Assembly (NCBI RefSeq): GCF_014841615.1
Contig: NZ_JACYUG010000008.1
Coordinates: forward strand, 62,001 to 126,000
Source of the DNA: Sphingomonas sp. CFBP 8760
GTDB lineage: Bacteria; Pseudomonadota; Alphaproteobacteria; Sphingomonadales; Sphingomonadaceae
DNA length: 64,000 nt
Direction: 5' to 3'
Shown here: piece by piece, positions 27,226-35,822 of the stretch
Layout: the number at the start of each line of letters is the position of its first letter
Numbering within the stretch: position 1 is the first letter of the stretch
Position numbers and translations under genes: made by a program
The notes under the pieces: generated by a model
Told to the model about the DNA's origin: nothing
What the model saw: only the letters and a program-made list of their open reading frames with translations
Databases searched by the model: none

Positions 27226-27648
27226 TCACACGGCGAACAGGCGAAAGCCAGGCGGCAGGCGTTTGGGGGGATTGCCTTGCAACCCCGCCTCGATCGCGCC
27301 GATCGCGGCGAGCAGCGTGCGCGGATTGTACGGTTTCGACAGGCAACCCGCAGCCAGTTCGATCGCCTCGGGCGGGCAGGCGCCGGTCACGAACATCACC
27401 GGCACGCCGCGTGCATGCGCAGCCCGCGCCACATCGACCCCCGATCCGTCGGCGAGATTGACGTCGACCAGCACCAGATCGACCCCGCCTTCCGCCAATA
27501 TGTCGATCGCGTCGCTGACCCGGTCGACGGTGGCGACCACGCTGTAATCGGCCTCCGTCAGGACGTGCTCGTTATCGAACGCGACCAGCGGCTCGTCCTC
27601 GACCAGCAGCAACCGGACGATCTGCCGCTTCTTCTTCCCGAACAGCAT
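27226..27648 (-). CDS. Single-domain response regulator
   Basis: The 140-residue protein is a lone receiver domain. Acidic pocket residues lie in LLLVEDEPL, the phosphoacceptor Asp in DLVLVDVNL, the conserved Thr in MFVTGACPP and Lys in CLSKPYNPR. A basic KKKR start precedes the domain. No output domain or partner kinase is nearby. Related stand-alone receivers in alphaproteobacteria serve in phosphorelays to output regulators or as brakes, but the partner here is unknown. It is divergent from the pseudouridine synthase gene. Confidence 0.9.
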   Translation of the reverse strand: MLFGKKKRQIVRLLLVEDEPLVAFDNEHVLTEADYSVVATVDRVSDAIDILAEGGVDLVLVDVNLADGSGVDVARAAHARGVPVMFVTGACPPEAIELAAGCLSKPYNPRTLLAAIGAIEAGLQGNPPKRLPPGFRLFAV

Positions 27649-27750
27649 GGCGCCCGCCCTTTGTTACGCAACCCGAACATAACGCGTACCGGGGCCAAGG
27701 GTCGCAAAGATTTTTCGCCTGATCCCGCCAGACGCTGTATTCGCCGCGTC

Positions 27751-29430
27751 ATGACCGACCAAGAGCCCCCGAAGGGCGATCGCATCGCCAAACTCCTCGC
27801 CCGTGCAGGTATCGCCTCGCGCCGCGATATCGAACGGATGATCGACGAGGGGCGCATCGCGCTGAACGGCGTCACCCTCGATACGCCCGCCACGGTGCTA
27901 ACCACGCTGGACGGCGTCACCGTTGACGGCCACGCCGTCGCCGCACCACCGCCCGCGCAGCTGTTCCTCTATCACAAGCCGCCCGGCCTGCTGGTGACCG
28001 AGCATGACCCGGCGGGCCGCCCGATCATCTACGATCACCTGCCGCGCGACCTGCCGCGGGTGGTGCCGGTCGGCCGGCTCGATCTCAACACCGAAGGCCT
28101 GTTGTTGCTGACCACCGATGGCGGCTTCAAACGGCAGCTAGAACTGCCCGCCACCGGCGTGGAGCGTACCTATCGCGCCCGTGCCTACGGCGACGTGACG
28201 CAGGCGCAACTGGAGGACCTGATCGAGGGGATCGAGATCGAGGGCATGCGCTACGGCCCGATCGACGCCAATCTGGAACGCCGCACCGGTGCGAACGTCT
28301 GGATCGAGATGACGCTGACCGAAGGCAAGAACCGCGAGGTACGCCGCGTGCTGGAACATCTCGGGCTGCAGGTCAGCCGGTTGATCCGGACGCGCTATGG
28401 CCCCTTCGTGCTGGGCGATCTGATGCCGGGCGAGGTCGGCGAGGTGCGCGGGGCGGATATCGGCGCCTTCCGCCGGACGCTCGACAGCCCCCGTCGCGCG
28501 CGCGAGCCGATGGCCAATGTCGAGGTGGAAGCCCGCGCCAAGACGGCGGCCCCGGCCCCCGCCGCGCCGCCACCCCCGGCGGCACCCCAGGTGGAGGAGG
28601 CAAGACGACCACGACCAGCACCGACCGCGTCGGCCCGGCCCGCTGCGGCCGGCGGTGGCTGGGGTAGCCGGACGCGGCCCAGCCGGCCGGCGGCGAACGC
28701 TGCCCCCGCCCCGACCGACCGGTTTCGCAGCGACCGGCCGCGCGGCGATGGACCACGCTCCGATCAGACCGGTGCTACCGCCCCGCGCCCCGGCAATGCC
28801 CCGGGCAATGTCCGCAGCGACCGGCCTTATCGGGACGCATCGCCGCGCCCCGACCGGCCAGCCGTCGATGCGCCCCGTCAGGGTGGTGGCCGCAGCGACC
28901 GACAACGTCAGGCGGGCGGACGTCCGACCGGTAATGGCTTTCGCGGTGCATCCTCGGGCACCGATTTCCGGCCGCAGCCCGATCGGGCGTCACCCCGCGC
29001 CGACCGGTCAGCGGTCGATGCGCCTCGTCAGGAGGGTGGTCGCAGCGATCGTCCGCGTCAGGCCAATGGTAGCCGCCCGGCCGGCAATGGCTTTCGGGGG
29101 ACCTTCTCCGGTGGCGATGCCCGGCCTCAGAGTGATCGGGCGTCGCCGCGCGCCGACCGGTCGCGTAACTTTCGCGATCGCCGGGACGATGATGGCGCAC
29201 CGCCGCGCCCGACGGGCGACCGGCCCCGTGGCGCAGCCCCGGCCTATGGTCGCGACGACCGGAACGGCGCATCGCCACGCGGGCCTGCCCGCGCCGGCGC
29301 CGGCGCCGGCCCTAACCGCACGCCGGGTGCCGCCCGTCCCGGTGGCAAGCCGCCCGGCAAGGGTGGATCGGCCAAGGGGCCGGCCGGCGGCCGCGGACAT
29401 CCGCCCCGCGCCCCCAAGGGAAAGCGCTGA
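27751..29430 (+). CDS. RluB-like rRNA pseudouridine synthase with long basic repeat tail
   Basis: The 559-residue protein has an N-terminal S4 domain (residues about 10-60, GIASRRDIERMIDEGRI) and an RsuA/RluB/RluE-type catalytic domain. The catalytic Asp lies in GRLDLNTEGLLLLT, with the late TEGKNREVRRVLEHLGL. After about residue 260 it becomes a 300-residue low-complexity tail rich in Arg, Pro, Gly and Asp. This contains two full repeats of about 50 residues and a partial third from residue 361. Similar tails are common in sphingomonad RluB-like proteins, but this is long. The ATG at 27751 is chosen on the S4 start. Confidence 0.9.
   Translation: MTDQEPPKGDRIAKLLARAGIASRRDIERMIDEGRIALNGVTLDTPATVLTTLDGVTVDGHAVAAPPPAQLFLYHKPPGLLVTEHDPAGRPIIYDHLPRDLPRVVPVGRLDLNTEGLLLLTTDGGFKRQLELPATGVERTYRARAYGDVTQAQLEDLIEGIEIEGMRYGPIDANLERRTGANVWIEMTLTEGKNREVRRVLEHLGLQVSRLIRTRYGPFVLGDLMPGEVGEVRGADIGAFRRTLDSPRRAREPMANVEVEARAKTAAPAPAAPPPPAAPQVEEARRPRPAPTASARPAAAGGGWGSRTRPSRPAANAAPAPTDRFRSDRPRGDGPRSDQTGATAPRPGNAPGNVRSDRPYRDASPRPDRPAVDAPRQGGGRSDRQRQAGGRPTGNGFRGASSGTDFRPQPDRASPRADRSAVDAPRQEGGRSDRPRQANGSRPAGNGFRGTFSGGDARPQSDRASPRADRSRNFRDRRDDDGAPPRPTGDRPRGAAPAYGRDDRNGASPRGPARAGAGAGPNRTPGAARPGGKPPGKGGSAKGPAGGRGHPPRAPKGKR
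28831..29166 (+). repeat. Tandem 150/153-nt coding repeats in the pseudouridine synthase tail
   Basis: Unit 1 (28831-28980) encodes a block beginning RDASPRPDRPAVDAPR, unit 2 (28981-29133) begins DRASPRADRSAVDAPR, and a partial unit 3 (29134-29166) begins DRASPRADRSR. Units 1 and 2 also share GGRSDR, GNGFRG and a late RPQ. Spacing is exactly 50 and then 51 codons, so the repeats are in frame. Confidence 0.85.
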
Positions 29431-29433
29431 GCG

Positions 29434-29976
29434 ATGCGGGTGATCGCAGGACAATGGCGGGGCCGCCCGCTCGTCGCCCCCAAGGGCGATGCGACGCGCC
29501 CCACCGCCGATCGCACGCGCGAGGCGCTGTTCTCGATGCTGATCAGCCGGCTGGGCAGTTTCGACGGCCTGTCGGTAGCGGATCTGTTTGCGGGATCGGG
29601 GGCGCTGGGGATCGAGGCGTTGTCGCGCGGCGCGGCGACATGCCTGTTCGTCGAGCAGGACCGCGCCGCGCTGGATGCGTTGAAGGCCAATCTCGCCAAG
29701 CTGGGCACGCGGGCGGATGTACGCGCCACGTCGGTGATGGCACTGGGGCCGGCGCCCGCGCCGCTCGACGTGATGATGCTCGATCCGCCCTATGGCAGCG
29801 GCGCGGGTGAGGTCGCGATCGACAAGCTGGCCCGGCTGGGCTGGATCGGCCCGGCGACCTGGGTCAGCATCGAGACGGCCAAGCCCGAGGAGGTCACGAT
29901 CGCGGGCTTCGACATCGATGTCACGCGCGTCCACGGCAAGGCGCGGCTGACGTTGCTGCGACGGATGGCTGCGTGA
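29434..29976 (+). CDS. rsmD: 16S rRNA (guanine-966-N2)-methyltransferase RsmD
   Basis: The 180-residue SAM-dependent enzyme has the RsmD N-terminus MRVIAGQWRGRPL, the RPTADRTREALFSML segment, the SAM loop DLFAGSGALGIEALSRGA and the catalytic DPPY. It modifies G966 of 16S rRNA. It follows the pseudouridine synthase after 3 nt, so two ribosomal RNA modification genes are coupled. Confidence 0.95.
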   Translation: MRVIAGQWRGRPLVAPKGDATRPTADRTREALFSMLISRLGSFDGLSVADLFAGSGALGIEALSRGAATCLFVEQDRAALDALKANLAKLGTRADVRATSVMALGPAPAPLDVMMLDPPYGSGAGEVAIDKLARLGWIGPATWVSIETAKPEEVTIAGFDIDVTRVHGKARLTLLRRMAA

Positions 29977-30027
29977 TCGGCAGGGCGGCGCTGGACAGCG
30001 TCGCCCTGCCCCGCCAAGCTTCATCCC

Positions 30028-30987
30028 ATGTCGATTCCCGCCATCTTCAATCGTCTGCGCCTGCCCGTGATCGGGTCGCCGCTGTTCATCATCTCCGGCC
30101 CGGAGCTGGTGATCGCCCAGTGCAAGGCGGGTATCGTCGGGTCGTTTCCGGCGCTCAACGCCCGGCCGGCGGCAATGCTCGACGAATGGCTGCACCGCAT
30201 CACCGAGGAACTGGCGGCGCATAACCGCGCGCATCCCGAGCGGCCCGCCGCCCCTTTCGCGGTCAATCAGATCGTCCACCGGTCCAACGACCGGCTGGAG
30301 GCGGACATGGCGGTCTGCGCGAAATGGCAGGTGCCGATCGTGATCACGTCACTGGGGGCCCGCGAGGACCTGAACACCGCCGCCCATGGCTGGGGCGGGA
30401 TCACCCTGCACGACGTGATCGACGACCGCTTTGCCCGCAAGGCGGTGGAAAAGGGGGCGGACGGCCTGATCGCGGTGGCGGCCGGTGCGGGTGGCCATGC
30501 CGGGCGCCAGTCCCCCTTCGCGCTGATATCCGAGATACGGGCATGGTTCGACGGGCCGCTTGCCTTGTCCGGCGCGATCGCAACGGGTGGCGCGATCCTC
30601 GCGGCCCGGGCGATGGGGGCGGATTTCGCCTATATCGGTTCTCCCTTCATCGCGACGGACGAGGCGAATGCCGATGCCGCCTACAAACAGGCGGTGGTCG
30701 ATTCGCGGGCGGCCGACATCGTCTATTCCGACCTGTTCACCGGCGTGCACGGCAATTACCTGCGCGCATCGATCGTCGCCGCCGGCCTCGATCCCGACCA
30801 TCTGCCGCAGGGCGACCTGAAGACGATGGATTTCGGCGGCGGCAACGGCAGCAAGCCCAAGGCATGGCGCGACATCTGGGGCGCGGGCCAGGGCATCGGC
30901 GCCATCGATGCGGTGGAATCGGTGGCAAGCCGGGTCGAGCGGTTCGCGCGCGAGTATGATACGGCGCGGGCGCGCCTGATCGCCTGA
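30028..30987 (+). CDS. Nitronate monooxygenase family flavoprotein
   Basis: The 319-residue TIM-barrel protein matches the NMO (2-nitropropane dioxygenase) family: LPVIGSPLFIISGPELVIA at the N-terminus, a central GADGLIAVAAGAGGHAGRQSP segment with the catalytic-type His, and ALSGAIATGGAILAARAMGADFAYIGSPF for FMN phosphate. Members oxidise alkyl nitronates or act as FMN-dependent reductases. The physiological substrate is unclear. It stands alone, 51 nt after rsmD, followed by a convergent rcdA-like gene. Confidence 0.9.
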   Translation: MSIPAIFNRLRLPVIGSPLFIISGPELVIAQCKAGIVGSFPALNARPAAMLDEWLHRITEELAAHNRAHPERPAAPFAVNQIVHRSNDRLEADMAVCAKWQVPIVITSLGAREDLNTAAHGWGGITLHDVIDDRFARKAVEKGADGLIAVAAGAGGHAGRQSPFALISEIRAWFDGPLALSGAIATGGAILAARAMGADFAYIGSPFIATDEANADAAYKQAVVDSRAADIVYSDLFTGVHGNYLRASIVAAGLDPDHLPQGDLKTMDFGGGNGSKPKAWRDIWGAGQGIGAIDAVESVASRVERFAREYDTARARLIA

Positions 30988-31005
30988 CCGGCGGCGACCG
31001 TTCGT

Positions 31006-31470
31006 TCAGAGTGCCGCCGCCAGCCGTCGCTGCATCACCAGTGCCGGACTGACGGCCGGGGTCCGCGCCATCGCCTCGTCCAGAAATGCCGCCCGGCGAT
31101 AGAGCGCGATACCATCGTCGATCAACGCCCGCGCCTGATCGGGGAAACCGGCGAGCGCCGCGATGTCGGGCAGCGGCATCGCCTCCAGCCGTGGCCGCGC
31201 GTTTTCGTCCATCTCCCCCGCGTCGATCGCGCGCCATGCCAACAGCCACGCCAGTACGATCATCAGCCGCGTCGTCATCCGCAACTGCTCACATGACAGC
31301 AATACGCGCCCCAGTGGATCGAGACGACCGTCGCCCTGCTCGTCCGGATGTTCGATATGGGCCCGCGTGTCGTCGGCGAGCAGCATCGCATCGGTGTAGA
31401 GCGCGGCGAGCAGCGGGCGGCGGATACGGGCAGCGTCGGTTTCGATCATGACGATGTCGTCGCATGGCAT
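31006..31470 (-). CDS. rcdA: RcdA-like DUF1465 protein
   Basis: The 154-residue helical protein matches DUF1465. The core CEQLRMTTRLMIVLAWLLAWRA followed by IDAGEM aligns with RcdA of Caulobacter, where the corresponding segment is SMRLTTRLM-type. In Caulobacter RcdA is an adaptor that brings cargo, including CtrA, to the ClpXP protease during the cell cycle. The same job here is an inference. The start at 31470 is uncertain, and an ATG at 31449 (MIETDAARIR) would also fit. Confidence 0.8.
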   Translation of the reverse strand: MPCDDIVMIETDAARIRRPLLAALYTDAMLLADDTRAHIEHPDEQGDGRLDPLGRVLLSCEQLRMTTRLMIVLAWLLAWRAIDAGEMDENARPRLEAMPLPDIAALAGFPDQARALIDDGIALYRRAAFLDEAMARTPAVSPALVMQRRLAAAL

Positions 31471-31542
31471 CGCCGCCCTGCCCAGCCGGTGCGGCCGTCC
31501 CGCCTGTCCCGTCGCGGAGCATCCGCCCGGCCGCGTTAACGA

Positions 31543-31740
31543 TCAGGCGATGATGTCGGGCAGCAGATAATCTTCGAGCATCGCGATCTCGTCGCGCAAC
31601 CGCAGCTTGCGTTTCTTCAGGCGGGCGAGCTGCAATTGGTTGGGCACGCCGTGGTCGGCCAGTGCCGCGATCGCCGCGTCCAGATCGCGATGCTCCTGCC
31701 GCAGGGCATCCATCCGTCCCCTGATCTGTACCTCGTCCAC
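31543..31740 (-). CDS. DUF465 (YdcH-like) small coiled-coil protein
   Basis: The 65-residue protein has the DUF465 pattern, a helical hairpin with LRQEHRDLDAAIAAL and a basic LKKRKLRLRDEIAML second helix. Function is unknown. It is divergent from a second member of the same family, and lies 72 nt upstream of the rcdA-like gene on the same strand. Confidence 0.9.
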   Translation of the reverse strand: MDEVQIRGRMDALRQEHRDLDAAIAALADHGVPNQLQLARLKKRKLRLRDEIAMLEDYLLPDIIA

Positions 31741-31910
31741 CGATGCCCTCCGCTATCCCGCCCCCTGTAGCGCAGAAGGGCGGCAGCGGGCGAGGGCAAA
31801 CGGCCTGCGGAGAAAACGACACGGGGCATCGCGTTCGGCGAAAAACCGGGCGACAATCGGTGATTGGCGTGTTCTACTTCCTGTCCCAAAGCATGAAAGG
31901 AGATCTGCCC

Positions 31911-32069
31911 ATGCAGTCCACACCGCACCAGCACGCCCTGGAAGCGAAACATGCCACGTTGGATCGGCGCATCGCCGAGGAAACCAACCGTCCCCTTCCC
32001 GATACCGCGACGATCGCCGACCTGAAGAAGCAGAAATTACGGCTGAAGGAAGAGATCATCAGCCTGTAG
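31911..32069 (+). CDS. Second DUF465 (YdcH-like) small protein
   Basis: The 52-residue protein repeats the DUF465 pattern: HALEAKHATLDRRIAEET and the terminal IADLKKQKLRLKEEIISL. AAAGGAGA (31895-31902) is a strong ribosome-binding site for the ATG at 31911. The frame is open upstream, but the family match begins here. It is divergent from its paralogue at 31543-31740. Confidence 0.92.
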   Translation: MQSTPHQHALEAKHATLDRRIAEETNRPLPDTATIADLKKQKLRLKEEIISL

Positions 32070-32080
32070 CATCGATCGTG

Positions 32081-32104
32081 CCGTCGCCCGGTAACGGGCG
32101 ACGG
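32081..32104. terminator. 10-bp hairpin between convergent genes
   Basis: CCGTCGCCCG (32081-32090) and CGGGCGACGG (32095-32104) form a perfect stem with a GTAA tetraloop. It lies between the convergent DUF465 gene and the PilZ gene. There is no T-run beyond TATT, so it may be a weak or bidirectional terminator. Confidence 0.6.
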
Positions 32105-32121
32105 TATTCCGGGTGCGGGAT

Positions 32122-32475
32122 TTATTCTCCGGCCACCGCGCGCTGAACCTGTTCGGGATCGATCGTCGTGTCCAGTGCGACACCGATCCGTCCCTCCGCA
32201 TACCAGGCGACCTGACCGGTGACCTCGCCGATCCCGGGCAGCGTCAGTACCGCACGGGTACCCGCCATGACCGGATAGCCCGGTTCCGCCATCAACCCAC
32301 GATCGGACAGATTACGGATGCGAACCTCCTGCGGCCCCTCTTCATCGTCATCGAGGCGCAGCCAGGCGGTCATCATCGCCGGGCTACGCTGATGCGCGCG
32401 CTGATCGGCCGGGTTCACCACGCGGATATGATCCGTCCGCCTGCCCGGATCGCGCGTCGAGCCATTGGTGCCCAT
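32122..32475 (-). CDS. PilZ domain protein
   Basis: The protein has a PilZ domain with the characteristic NLSDRGLM (D/N-x-S-x-x-G) motif in VRIRNLSDRGLMAE. An Arg-rich stretch, RAHQRSPAMM, precedes it and probably supplies the RxxxR element. PilZ domains bind cyclic di-GMP. The strand pattern LTLPGIGEVTGQVAWYAEGRIGVAL is typical. The ATG at 32475 has AGGA upstream and gives 117 residues. A longer start at 32520 is possible. A second PilZ gene lies at 38854 and an EAL-domain gene at 46464. Confidence 0.8.
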   Translation of the reverse strand: MGTNGSTRDPGRRTDHIRVVNPADQRAHQRSPAMMTAWLRLDDDEEGPQEVRIRNLSDRGLMAEPGYPVMAGTRAVLTLPGIGEVTGQVAWYAEGRIGVALDTTIDPEQVQRAVAGE

Positions 32476-32576
32476 CCTGTTTCCTGCCATTGCCGCGGTC
32501 GATGCCCTGCGCCCCGACATCGCGTCAAAGATTTAACATACCGGAAACATGCCCTGAGGGATATGGGCGGCAGGCC

Positions 32577-33035
32577 CTATTCGTCGCGTGAGATCTTTTC
32601 GTGGCGTTCGTGGCGTTCCTGCGCCTCGACCGTCATCGTCGCGATCGGTCGGGCTTCCAGCCGGGCGAGGCTGATCGGCTCGCCGCTGACTTCGCAATAT
32701 CCGTATTCGCCCTCTTCGATGCGGCGAACCGCAGCGTCGATCTTGCTGATGAGTTTGCGCTGGCGATCGCGGGTGCGCAGTTCGATCGACCAGTCGGTTT
32801 CGCTCGACGCCCGGTCGGTCAGGTCCGATTCGCGCAGTGAGTCGAGTTGAAGCTGCGACAGCGTGCCCTGCGCTTCCAGCAGGATGGCTTCCTTCCAGTC
32901 GATCAGCTTGTTGCGGAAATAGGCCTGCTGCCGCGGGTTCATGAACGGCTCATCGGGCGACGGCCGGTAGCCATCGTCATTGGCCGCCCGTCGGCCAGTG
33001 GAAAGGACGTCTGCGCGATCAAGAACCGTCGCCAT
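32577..33035 (-). CDS. dksA: DksA-type RNA polymerase-binding factor
   Basis: The 152-residue protein has the DksA coiled coil (residues about 35-110, including AYFRNKLIDWKEAIL and RDRQRKLISKIDAAVRRIEEG) and the C-terminal globule GEYGYCEVSGEPISLARLEARPIA. Only one of the four zinc-finger cysteines of E. coli DksA is retained, as is usual in alphaproteobacterial DksA. DksA works with ppGpp in stringent control. AGGGAGA precedes the ATG at 33035. Confidence 0.93.
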   Translation of the reverse strand: MATVLDRADVLSTGRRAANDDGYRPSPDEPFMNPRQQAYFRNKLIDWKEAILLEAQGTLSQLQLDSLRESDLTDRASSETDWSIELRTRDRQRKLISKIDAAVRRIEEGEYGYCEVSGEPISLARLEARPIATMTVEAQERHERHEKISRDE

Positions 33036-33242
33036 ATCGTTCTCCCTAGGGCCCGGTGGCACGGTTGGTTCCGTATCGCCTGAGCCGCCCCCTTATGATG
33101 CTGGGCCTATAGAGGCACAAAACCCGCGTCACAAGCGACAGCCCTGCCGTTCCGTACCGTTTAGGATGGAATGTTGCGTCGATATCACGTCAGGCTTTTC
33201 CCGTGATGGATTCGACTGCCGTCGCGGTACGGAACCAGGCGA

Positions 33243-33683
33243 TCAGGCGTCGGCGATCGCCTTTTCGATATCGGGCACGGGATGCCCGGTCAGGTCCTTC
33301 GCCAGTTCGCCGGTGATGCGATCGCTGACTGCCTTGTGATAATGCTTGCGCAGTTCGCCGAGCGTCCGGGGCGGCGCGATCACGATCAGTCGTTCGAATT
33401 CGTTGCCGAGCGCACGGCGCTTCAGCAGGTCGGCGGCACTGGCGGCGAAGCGATCCTCCTCGATCTGGTGCGCGTCGGCCCGGCCCATCGAACTCTGCGA
33501 GGCGCCCTGCGGCGACGATGCCCGGCCGGCGTCGTCCGTCGTCTGTTCGCGATCGGCGGGGTTCGCCTGCTCCTCGGCATGTTCGACGACCAGATTGGGG
33601 TTCTGGGCATCCCCTTCGTTGCGGAGGAACAGCATCTTGCGGCCATCGGCGACGAGGACGACGGCGTCATGGGGAAGCTGCAA
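33243..33683 (-). CDS. baeRF family 12-type 'host attachment' protein
   Basis: The 146-residue protein matches the family labelled host attachment protein, now placed among bacterial archaeo-eukaryotic release factor-like proteins (baeRF). Visible features are VVLVADGRKMLFLRNEG at the start, a polar middle and the C-terminal FERLIVIAPPRTLGELRKHY. Despite the name, no attachment role is supported here. The start is TTG at 33683, with GGAG (33691-33694, minus strand) at a good distance. No upstream ATG fits. The 207 nt between this gene and dksA hold nothing I can support. Confidence 0.82.
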   Translation of the reverse strand: MQLPHDAVVLVADGRKMLFLRNEGDAQNPNLVVEHAEEQANPADREQTTDDAGRASSPQGASQSSMGRADAHQIEEDRFAASAADLLKRRALGNEFERLIVIAPPRTLGELRKHYHKAVSDRITGELAKDLTGHPVPDIEKAIADA

Positions 33684-33776
33684 GGGATGTCTCCTTCATG
33701 GTGGTTGCTGCGGGGATAACGCGCCGCCCGCGGCACGGGTTGCGCCGCCCCGCCCCTGCCGCCATAGCCCATCGCC

Positions 33777-35057
33777 ATGCACGACATCCGCCTGATCCGC
33801 GAGAATCCCGCAGCCTTCGACGCCGGGCTCGCCCGGCGCGGGCTTCCCCCCCGATCCGTCGACCTGATCGCGCTGGACGAACGTCGACGCACGACGATCG
33901 CCGCCGCGCAGGACGCACAGACCCGCCGCAACGACCTGTCGAAGCAGATCGGCCAGGCCAAGGCCGCGAAGGACGAGGCGCGGGCCACGGCGTTGATGGC
34001 CGAGGTGGCGGCCCTGAAGGCGCGGCTGCCGGAACTGGAGCAGGACGAGCGGACGATCGCGGCGGAACTGGATGCCGCCCTCGCCGCGATCCCCAACCTG
34101 CCCGCCCACGACGTGCCCGAGGGGGGTGACGAGGACGGCAACCGGCTGGTCCACGAACGCGGCGAGAAACCCGGTTTCGCCTTTACCGACATTCGCGAAC
34201 ACGACGCGATCGGCCCGGCGCTGGGGATGGATTTCGAAACGGGGATCGCGATCGCCGGTGCCCGCTTCACGCTGCTGCGCGGCCCGGTCGCGCGGCTGAA
34301 CCGCGCGCTGGGCCAGTTCATGCTCGACCGGCTGGTGGCCGAATACGGGTATGAAGAGGTCGCGCCGCCGGTGCTGGTCCGCGAGGAAGCGTTGTTCGGC
34401 ACCGGGCAGTTGCCCAAATTCGCCGAGGATCTGTTCCGCACCACCGACGACCGCTGGCTGATCCCGACCGCCGAGGTATCGCTGACCAACATGGTGCGCG
34501 AGCGGGTACTGGCGGATGGCGAGTTGCCGCTGCGTTTCGCCGCGCTGACCCCCTGTTTCCGGTCGGAAGCCGGCGCGGCGGGGCGGGATACGCGCGGGCT
34601 GATCCGCCAGCACCAGTTCGACAAGGTGGAGATGGTGTCCATCGTCACCCCCGATGCCTCCGACGACGAGCATGAGCGGATGACCGGCGTGGCCGAAGGC
34701 GCGCTGGAGGCGCTGGGCCTGCCCTATCGCCGGATGCTGCTGTGCACCGGCGACATGGGGTTCTCCGCCGCGCGCACCTATGATCTCGAAGTGTGGTTGC
34801 CGGGTCAGGGCCGGTATCGCGAGATTTCCAGCTGCTCGACCTGCACCGATTTCCAGGCACGGCGGATGAATGCCCGATTCCGTACAGACGGCGGCAAGCC
34901 GCAGTTCGTGCATACGCTGAACGGCTCGGGCCTGGCGGTCGGCCGCACGCTGGTGGCGGTGATCGAGAATTACCAGCAGGAGGACGGGTCGGTCGCGGTG
35001 CCGACGGTGCTCCAGCCCTATCTGGGCGGGCTGACGATGCTGGAGCGGCCGCGCTGA
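33777..35057 (+). CDS. serS: Seryl-tRNA synthetase
   Basis: The 426-residue class II enzyme charges tRNA-Ser and tRNA-Sec. The N-terminal coiled-coil arm (residues about 30-100) contains [20 protein letters not shown]. Motif 2 reads [23 protein letters not shown], and motif 3 contains [17 protein letters not shown]. Start ATG at 33777 is standard. surE starts in a TGATG overlap with the stop. Confidence 0.98.
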   Translation: MHDIRLIRENPAAFDAGLARRGLPPRSVDLIALDERRRTTIAAAQDAQTRRNDLSKQIGQAKAAKDEARATALMAEVAALKARLPELEQDERTIAAELDAALAAIPNLPAHDVPEGGDEDGNRLVHERGEKPGFAFTDIREHDAIGPALGMDFETGIAIAGARFTLLRGPVARLNRALGQFMLDRLVAEYGYEEVAPPVLVREEALFGTGQLPKFAEDLFRTTDDRWLIPTAEVSLTNMVRERVLADGELPLRFAALTPCFRSEAGAAGRDTRGLIRQHQFDKVEMVSIVTPDASDDEHERMTGVAEGALEALGLPYRRMLLCTGDMGFSAARTYDLEVWLPGQGRYREISSCSTCTDFQARRMNARFRTDGGKPQFVHTLNGSGLAVGRTLVAVIENYQQEDGSVAVPTVLQPYLGGLTMLERPR

Positions 35058-35821
35058 TGCGTATCCTGGTCACCAACGACGATGGCTATCATGCGCCGGG
35101 CCTGACGGTGGCGGAGCGGATCGCGGCGGCCTTTTCCGATGATGTCTGGGTCGTCGCGCCGGCCGAGGAACAGTCGGGGGCGGGCCATTCGCTGACGCTG
35201 ACCCGGCCGCTGCGCGTGCGCCGGTTCGGGGAGAAGCGCTTTGCCGTATCCGGCACGCCGACCGACGCGGTGATGATGGCGGTGGCCAAGATCATGAAGG
35301 ATACGCCGCCCGACCTGATCCTGTCGGGCGTCAACCGCGGGGCCAATCTGGCGGAAGACGTGACCTATTCGGGCACCGTCTCCGCCGCGATGGAGGGGGC
35401 GCTGGCGGGCATCCGCTCGATCGCGCTCAGCCAGGTCTACAGCCGCGAGGGGATGGGCGATGCCGTGCCCTTCTCGGTCGCGGAGGCATGGGGCGAGCGG
35501 GTGCTGCGCCCGCTGATCGCGGCACCGCTGGCCCCCCGGTCGCTGGTCAACGTCAACTTCCCCGCCGTGCCGGCGGACCGGGTGAAGGGGGTGAAGGTGG
35601 TGGCACAGGGCCTGCGCGATTACGGGCGGCTGCGGATCGTGACCAACACGGATCCGCGCGGCTACGACTATCACTGGTTCGCCCTGGGGCAGATGGAACA
35701 GGTGGCCGCGCCGGATACCGATCTGGCGGCGGTATCGGACGGCTATGTCGCGGTCACGCCGCTGCACCTCGACCTGACGCACGAGGCGTCGCTGGCGATG
35801 CTGGCCCGGGCCTACGGATAA
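35057..35821 (+). CDS. surE: 5'/3'-nucleotidase SurE
   Basis: The 254-residue phosphatase removes phosphate from nucleoside monophosphates. The N-terminal [15 protein letters not shown] carries the metal-binding Asp pair, and VAPAEEQSGAGHSLT and LSGVNRGANLAEDVTYSGTVSAA are the other active-site blocks. It overlaps serS by one base. The nlpD-like gene starts one base after its stop. The pcm gene often found between surE and nlpD is missing. Confidence 0.97.
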   Translation: MRILVTNDDGYHAPGLTVAERIAAAFSDDVWVVAPAEEQSGAGHSLTLTRPLRVRRFGEKRFAVSGTPTDAVMMAVAKIMKDTPPDLILSGVNRGANLAEDVTYSGTVSAAMEGALAGIRSIALSQVYSREGMGDAVPFSVAEAWGERVLRPLIAAPLAPRSLVNVNFPAVPADRVKGVKVVAQGLRDYGRLRIVTNTDPRGYDYHWFALGQMEQVAAPDTDLAAVSDGYVAVTPLHLDLTHEASLAMLARAYG

Positions 35822-35822
35822 G

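Noticed and set aside
28831..29166. Possible CRISPR-like array in the repeat region
   Set aside because: The repeats are long (150/153 nt), in frame, and without unique short spacers. They encode part of a protein.
33243..33683. 'Host attachment protein' as a phage remnant
   Set aside because: The family is a chromosomal baeRF-like group, and no other phage-like genes lie nearby.
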